A stretch of 64,000 bases of DNA, from NCBI GenBank assembly GCA_027924585.1, contig BSBM01000486.1, positions 42,712,501-42,776,500 on the forward strand, read 5' to 3'. The stretch is from Larix kaempferi. Lineage: Eukaryota > Streptophyta > Pinopsida > Pinales > Pinaceae. Below the pieces are notes generated by a model. That model searched no databases. It saw only the letters and a program-made list of their open reading frames with translations, and was not told where the DNA came from. Below, in pieces: positions 59,386-64,000 of this stretch (within the stretch, counting starts at the first letter, position 1; the number at the start of each line of letters is the position of its first letter). A program made the translations under genes and the position numbers.

Positions 59386-59577
59386 ACTATTGTAAACATA
59401 ATTTTGCAGTATAGAAAGAGTTTGTGGTTTTCCCAATTGGGTTTCCACGATAAAATCTATTTCCTGTGTATCTTGTTGATTCCATATTTTAATTAAGTTT
59501 AATAAGTGGTTTAAAATGGTAAAAATTTAACAATACTGATTCACCCCCCCCTCTTAGTATTGACCAATATTCCAACA

Positions 59578-61031
59578 TCTTTTTCTTTGCTTGAAACTAC
59601 ATTTACCACCAAATTTTGTTTTCCTTTCTTGTAGACAATTTCAAAGTCATAACCTAGCATCTTTGTAACCCAGTTTTGTTGTTGTTATGAATATAATCAT
59701 TGTTACAAGAAGTACTTAAGTATGTCATGATCTATTCTTAACTTGAAGTGTCTTCCTATTAGGCAAGGGTGTCATTTCTTAATTGCATGTAGTAATAATG
59801 GCTAACATCCTGTTCTTATAAATTGGTTTCACTAAGTTTTTTCCTTTAAGTTGGAAATTTTCGAAGGAAAGGAATCTTCCTTGTTGCATTAAAATTACAC
59901 AAATTCCATGCTACGAGGCATCACATTCCGCAATAAAGGTTTTTGTGAAGTCAAGATTGGCTAATACATGAGTTGTAAACATATCCTCTTTAAGTTTTTC
60001 AGAAGCCCTAGTTTCTTTTTGAGTCCAAGAAAATGCCTCATTTTTCAATAACACTGTTAGAGGTGCTGCTATTTGACCACAATTCTTGATGACCTTGCAG
60101 TAATATCTTTTCAATCTAAAGAATCCTATAAGATTCTTCAAGGTTTTGGGAATTGGACATTCCATCATAAATTTAATTTTGTTAGGGTCCACTTTGATGC
60201 TTTCATGAGATACAATATCACCCAAATATTCCACTTCCTAAACCACAAAGACACATTTAAAAGTATTTGCATATAGTTGTTGCTCATTTAATGGTTTTAA
60301 GACCATGACAACATGTTCTAAATTCTCTTTCCAAGATTTCTTGTATATTATTATATCATCAAAAAATACCAATACAATATTTTGGAGGAAGGATTTAAAA
60401 ATAGAATTCATCAAGCTTTGAAATGTGGAAGATGCATTGGTAAGGCCAAATGGCATCACCAAAAATTCATAATGAATTTCATGTGTTCTAAAGGTTGTTT
60501 TAAGAATGTCTTCTTGCCTCATTCTAATTTGATGATATACAGAATGAAGATCCAATTTGGTAAAGAAAATTGCTCCTTGTAATTCATCAAAGATAGGAAT
60601 ATGAAACTTACCTTTAATGGTCATCTTGTTGATCTCTCTATAATCTAGACACATACACTATGAACCTTCCTTTTTACGAACCATCACAATTGGTGTAGAT
60701 AAATAACTTTGGATAGGATGAATGATGCCATCATCTAACATTTCTTGAACCATATTCTCAATCTCACCATTTTTAATGCATATGGGTACCCGCAAGGTCT
60801 AATGTTAGGTGGTACACTTTCTGGTTGCAAGTGAATAGCATGGCCATGATCTTGATTAGCTAGAATATATTTAGGAATATCTCCAAATACCATAGAGTGT
60901 TTTCCAATATCTCTTTGGATATTAATTGGAATAGAGGGTATAGATGCTTCAACATCTAGTGAGCACAATTGTGCAATCACGCCAATGGTGTCCCCTTTTT
61001 AGTAAATCTGCCATGTTTTTAGAGGGTTCCC
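59578..61031 (-). pseudogene. E5 protease end, RT and RNase H
   Basis: From right to left: GVIAQLCSLDVEAS (protease-RT linker, 60980), RT with [60 protein letters not shown] and the catalytic FFDDIIIY. RNase H has FSWTQKETRASEKLKEDM (about 60020) and LGYDFEIVYKKGKQNLVVNV (about 59640), ending at S. Stops include 60237. It matches the Ty3 chromovirus order. Confidence 0.82.
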
Positions 61032-61252
61032 TGTTCACTTATTAATTGACAGGAGAATTATCCAAAATATATAAGAATATATATAGAATAATAAGTAATT
61101 GATGAAATGAATGATATTTTACAAAATGATGGCCTGCTACATATATGGTTTGGGAACCTATATTGAGGAGTCATGTCCTCTTAATTTAATTTTTAATTAC
61201 TATTAATTACTCATTATTAATTTATATTATTAATTATTTTATGTTCATAACA
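61032..61252 (-). repeat. E8 3' LTR
   Basis: About 221 bp and very AT-rich. The right boundary is set by the purine tract; the left boundary is inferred from the TG end and the end of E5 homology. Confidence 0.55.
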
Positions 61253-61266
61253 TTGCTACCCCCTTT
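61253..61266 (-). other. E8 polypurine tract
   Basis: Minus-strand AAAGGGGGTAGCAA before TGTTATGAAC. Confidence 0.6.
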
Positions 61267-61269
61267 AAA

Positions 61270-62090
61270 ATGGATCTTTGTCCTCAAAGCTATTTTTTCT
61301 GATATCATCTTCTTTCTAGATTTGTGTTGAAACGATTACTTGAGATATGCGATCTAGATTGATTCCTTTATCTTGATATGTACGTGGACCTATTTTGTGT
61401 TGTAATTCTTTCTGCTTGAGCGGTGAGATTTTCAATCTAAGCAACTTGTAATTACTTCCTTTCCATCTAAATTCCATATACCAATATTGTAGGTTGGCAG
61501 CGTAGGTGCCTAATTGCATTAGCCATTAAGCTCCTAACACCATATCTACTCCTTTGAGTGGAAGGCATAACAATTGAGTTGTAGATTTAATTCTTGTATT
61601 TGTAAATAAACCTTATGGAATTTCCCTACTTCTTCCACATTTCGATCATTGATAGTCGACACCGTGAGATTATTCATAGGGTATACAAAAGATTAAGTTC
61701 TTTTTCCCTTTTTCTATTGACCAAATTGTGTGTACTTCTAGAACCAAATATAATTGTGATGTCTTTATTCTTAATAGTTCCTATAAGTTGCAACCTTTTT
61801 GGTCCCATGTTTTCTAGTTTTGTCACCTAGAATAAGTGTTGTTCATCTTTAATGTTATCACTATTTATCAAATGGGGCGAAATATATTTCTCTATAAGTA
61901 ACTGAGTTTCTTACTTTTGGGTGGAAACTTTATTAGGTGTTGTTGTACCTTTTTCTTTACAAGTTTGTTGGATGCATGTGATTGTCGCTATTGATAATTC
62001 TAGTGAGTTTGTATCCAAATCAAAATTGAATGTATCTTCTTTGAAAGAAACCTGCACTTCTTTCCCATCTATAATTTTGCAGTGAGATGC
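61270..62090 (-). pseudogene. E8 protease joined to pol terminus
   Basis: Protease signs: QLIGTIKNKDITIIFGSRST (the D-S-G site has decayed to FGSR) and MQLGTYAANLQYWYMEFRWK (end of the retropepsin, 61519-61460). About 60 residues later comes KIALRTKIHFKGGSN, which resembles the very end of a Ty3 polyprotein, next to the purine tract. The roughly 3 kb that should code for RT to INT is absent. Confidence 0.6.
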
Positions 62091-63290
62091 ATGACTGGAT
62101 ATACATTTATGATCTACGATCCATTTTTTGCCACATCGACAACAAGTGTTTTTTTTCTTTTTTCTATCATTATCGAGATGACTAATGGATTTTTTTATTC
62201 TTTTTCAGCTTGATATCAATATGATTGGGATTTGCTGTATTGATTTCCAGGTGACCAGTTGTCTCCACAATATCTAGAATGTGTCTCTTTTCGTTGCAAA
62301 TAACACTTGTCAAGGTTTTTCTGCCATGATTTTTTAAACTTTTCTTCAATAATTTTTGCTTTACACCTAACCTTATCCAAGTTTGATATATTATGTAATT
62401 CTAACTCATATTTTATGTATAGTTTTATCCCATGTACATACATCTAGAGTTGTTTATCATCTATTAACTTCGGTACTCATGTTTCTAGGGCTTCCCATTC
62501 ATAGGTGTACTCCTCCACACCCCCCTTTTGCTGTAATTTGGTGATTTTTGCAAAAAATTATTTCTTGGTCACATCTTGAAATATTTTAAATAAATCATTT
62601 TTGAATGTGTTCCAATTGTAGGAGCACACTTTGTTGTAATCTTCCACCACATATACCAATTATATGCCTGACCTTCTAGTTGCATTGAGGCATATTTTAT
62701 CTTCTTATCATCAGATAGGATTTTATGTATGAAAATAATTCCTCCGCCTTATTGATCCATGCCACACTCTATTTTGTGTTGCCATCAAACTTTGGTAACT
62801 ATGGCTTGGGATGTTTTGGATATCCACTCATTGGTTGCATTGAGATTGAGTACGATTGGTTGGGGTTAAGGCCTGAAAAGTGATTGTCACATATGTATGG
62901 TTTTGTGGAATTTCCATTTTGAAGGAATTCAATTGAGGATTAGTTGTATCTGTTGAAAATGGGGGTGGCTGGTTTATTTTTGGTGAATTGATTTTGACAG
63001 AAGCATCTTTATCCATAAATAACTTCACAATCTTATCCAACCCTTCTTCTATGCTTGTGTTTATTTATTCTCTTACCTTCCTCATTTTGCAATATAAGGT
63101 GTTGGTGACCTCATTTCTTATGTTCCTCGTCACAATTCTTCTTTTCCTTCCCATAGCCCAGCTTCAATTTTATCTAATCTTGAGTTTAAACTTTCAAGAA
63201 TATTAGAATCTTGAGCTTGTTTTTTTTCAATTTTCTCCACTCAATCATTCATCGCTAACATGGATCTAGTACAAGAGGGAATTTTTTTTG
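62091..63290 (-). pseudogene. E8 Gag
   Basis: The N-terminal helix QAQDSNILESLNSRLDKIEA (about 63190) leads to MDKIVKLFMDKDASVKINSP (63040). A damaged Gag core follows (YVVEDYNKVCSYNWNTFKND, QKGGVEEYTYEWEALE, MYVHGIKLYIKYELELHN). A knuckle CCRCGKKWIVDHKC lies near 62130. Several frames and stops are involved. Confidence 0.65.
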
Positions 63291-63302
63291 TCGATTTGAC
63301 GT

Positions 63303-63460
63303 TGACCAAGATTAAGTTTTAAATATAATAATGAATATTATTATATTAAATAATAATTTTTAATTTTTTAATAATAATATTCTTATTAATAATATTCTTA
63401 TTATTGCTATTATTATTATTAATTTTTATTTATAATAATATTTATTATTAAAAAAATTAT
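63303..63460. repeat. AT-only low-complexity tract
   Basis: Alternating aataat/ttatta runs with no G or C over long stretches. Confidence 0.8.
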
Positions 63461-63465
63461 GGAGA

Positions 63466-64000
63466 GCGAATGGTTGTGGATAGTTTTGGAGACTGTTAGG
63501 ATGGATGGACGGGTTTTAGGTGGAGTGTGGAAGGGACTCGAAGGTGGGAATGTAATGGAGTAAGGGAGTTTTGAGGCCTGGGGTGTGCTGGAAGTGTTTG
63601 AGGCAACAACGCAAAAGAGAAAGCCCAATCTAAAAGGCTTCAAATAACCCTACGCAAGAATTATTCTATCCTTAGACTATTTGGTATAGCTAACTATTTG
63701 GTATAGCCCAATCTAACTTTGTGGGTAATCGAAAATGGATCTTTCTTCCTACAAAGGAAGATCTAAAACCTTTTTTTCGTGAGAAAGAAAAAGAAATATA
63801 AATAGTAAGAAGACAAGTAAAGTAAACTTAAGTTGATCTACTTAAACCAAACTAAACCTTAAAAATGTGATTATAGGTTCAGAACAATCAAATCTTAAAG
63901 AAAAGGTAAGTGTAATACTAGCTAATAAACATATGGATTAGATCTAACATTACCAGCTTTAAACAAAACAAAATAGTAAAAACTAGATTATTTTATTCAA
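63466..64000 (-). other. E8 leader or flanking sequence
   Basis: No gene or LTR boundary recognised. It may be the E8 leader; the PBS is not in view. Confidence 0.35.

Larger units (their letters stand above)
56258..59577 (-). mobile_element. S, probable solo LTR of 3.3 kb
   Basis: Bounded by TGTTGAATATG and CAATATTCCAACA, near-perfect inverted ends, and inserted between the RNase H and INT of E5. On the minus strand it opens TGTTGGAATATTGG followed by a G run (AGAGGGGGGGGGTGAATC). No ORF, PBS or PPT inside and no second copy nearby, hence solo LTR. The flanks (taatt and tcttt) do not match as a target duplication. It is filled with tandem repeats. Confidence 0.55.
21360..61031 (-). mobile_element. 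E5, chromovirus split by G and S
   Basis: Minus-strand Ty3 chromovirus. Its 3' end (3' LTR, purine tract, chromodomain, INT C-terminus) is at 21360-22099. The rest of INT is at 55182-56257 and RNase H, RT and the protease end are at 59578-61031. G (22100-55181) and the probable solo LTR S (56258-59577) separate the parts. The right side stops where the E8 LTR begins at 61032, so Gag and the 5' LTR are not in view. Confidence 0.85.
61032..64000 (-). mobile_element. E8, gag-pro-only Ty3 element, runs off the window
   Basis: The 3' LTR is 61032-61252 (TGTTCAC...GTTCATAACA), with a purine tract next to it. The interior from 61253 goes from the last codons of pol straight to protease and Gag, so RT, RNase H and INT are missing. 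The 5' LTR is beyond 64000. Confidence 0.7.

Noticed and set aside
1-64000. Intact host protein gene or tRNA/rRNA gene
   Set aside because: Every long open frame maps to a retroelement or to the G, T and C6 sequences described; no structural RNA gene was recognised by eye.

Overview
This window looks like intergenic DNA from a large-genome seed plant, probably a gymnosperm. That placement is inference: the DNA is AT-rich, I find no intact host gene or RNA gene, and nearly every stretch belongs to old, nested retrotransposons. Plant-type features include Met- and Arg-tRNA primer sites, a Tat-type Ty3/gypsy element with an antisense gene, a chromovirus, and an L1-like LINE with a DUF4283 ORF1 and a terminal RNase H. 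Element labels below (E1, G, T and so on) are mine.

Left third (1-21359). A minus-strand LINE spans about 1-10003. It is split by E1 (664-4309), a small Copia-like element, and followed by E3 (10009-12073), a Ty3 element collapsed to LTR-integrase-LTR. E2 (12594-16620) is a gag-protease-only Copia element with a perfect target duplication. E4 (17007-21274) is a Ty3 element that has lost most of its reverse transcriptase and its integrase core.

Centre (21360-61031). This is one nest. A minus-strand chromovirus (E5) was hit by G (22100-55181), an LTR element with LTRs of about 2.16 kb. Its only gene is a decayed ORF of roughly 1000 codons with a coiled coil and two copies of a module I do not recognise. 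The G target duplication (caaaa) is still present 33 kb apart, and removing G rejoins the E5 integrase frame. Inside G lies T (27531-52902, plus strand), a Tat-type Ty3 element with gag, pro, RT-RNase H, INT, a second RNase H downstream of INT, and a spliced antisense gene. T was hit by two related minus-strand Copia elements. C6 (28398-35273) carries about 1.3 kb of exon/intron-like foreign sequence in place of integrase. C7 (46572-52105) is nearly full length in coding capacity. S (56258-59577), a probable 3.3-kb solo LTR full of tandem repeats, interrupts E5 again.

Right end (61032-64000). E8 is another gag-pro-only Ty3 element running off the window. Every coding region is broken by stops, frameshifts or deletions. 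Many stops in T look like C-to-T decay of Gln and Arg codons. The main interest is the non-autonomous designs (E1, E2, E8, G, C6), the G orphan protein, the T architecture and the C6 cargo.
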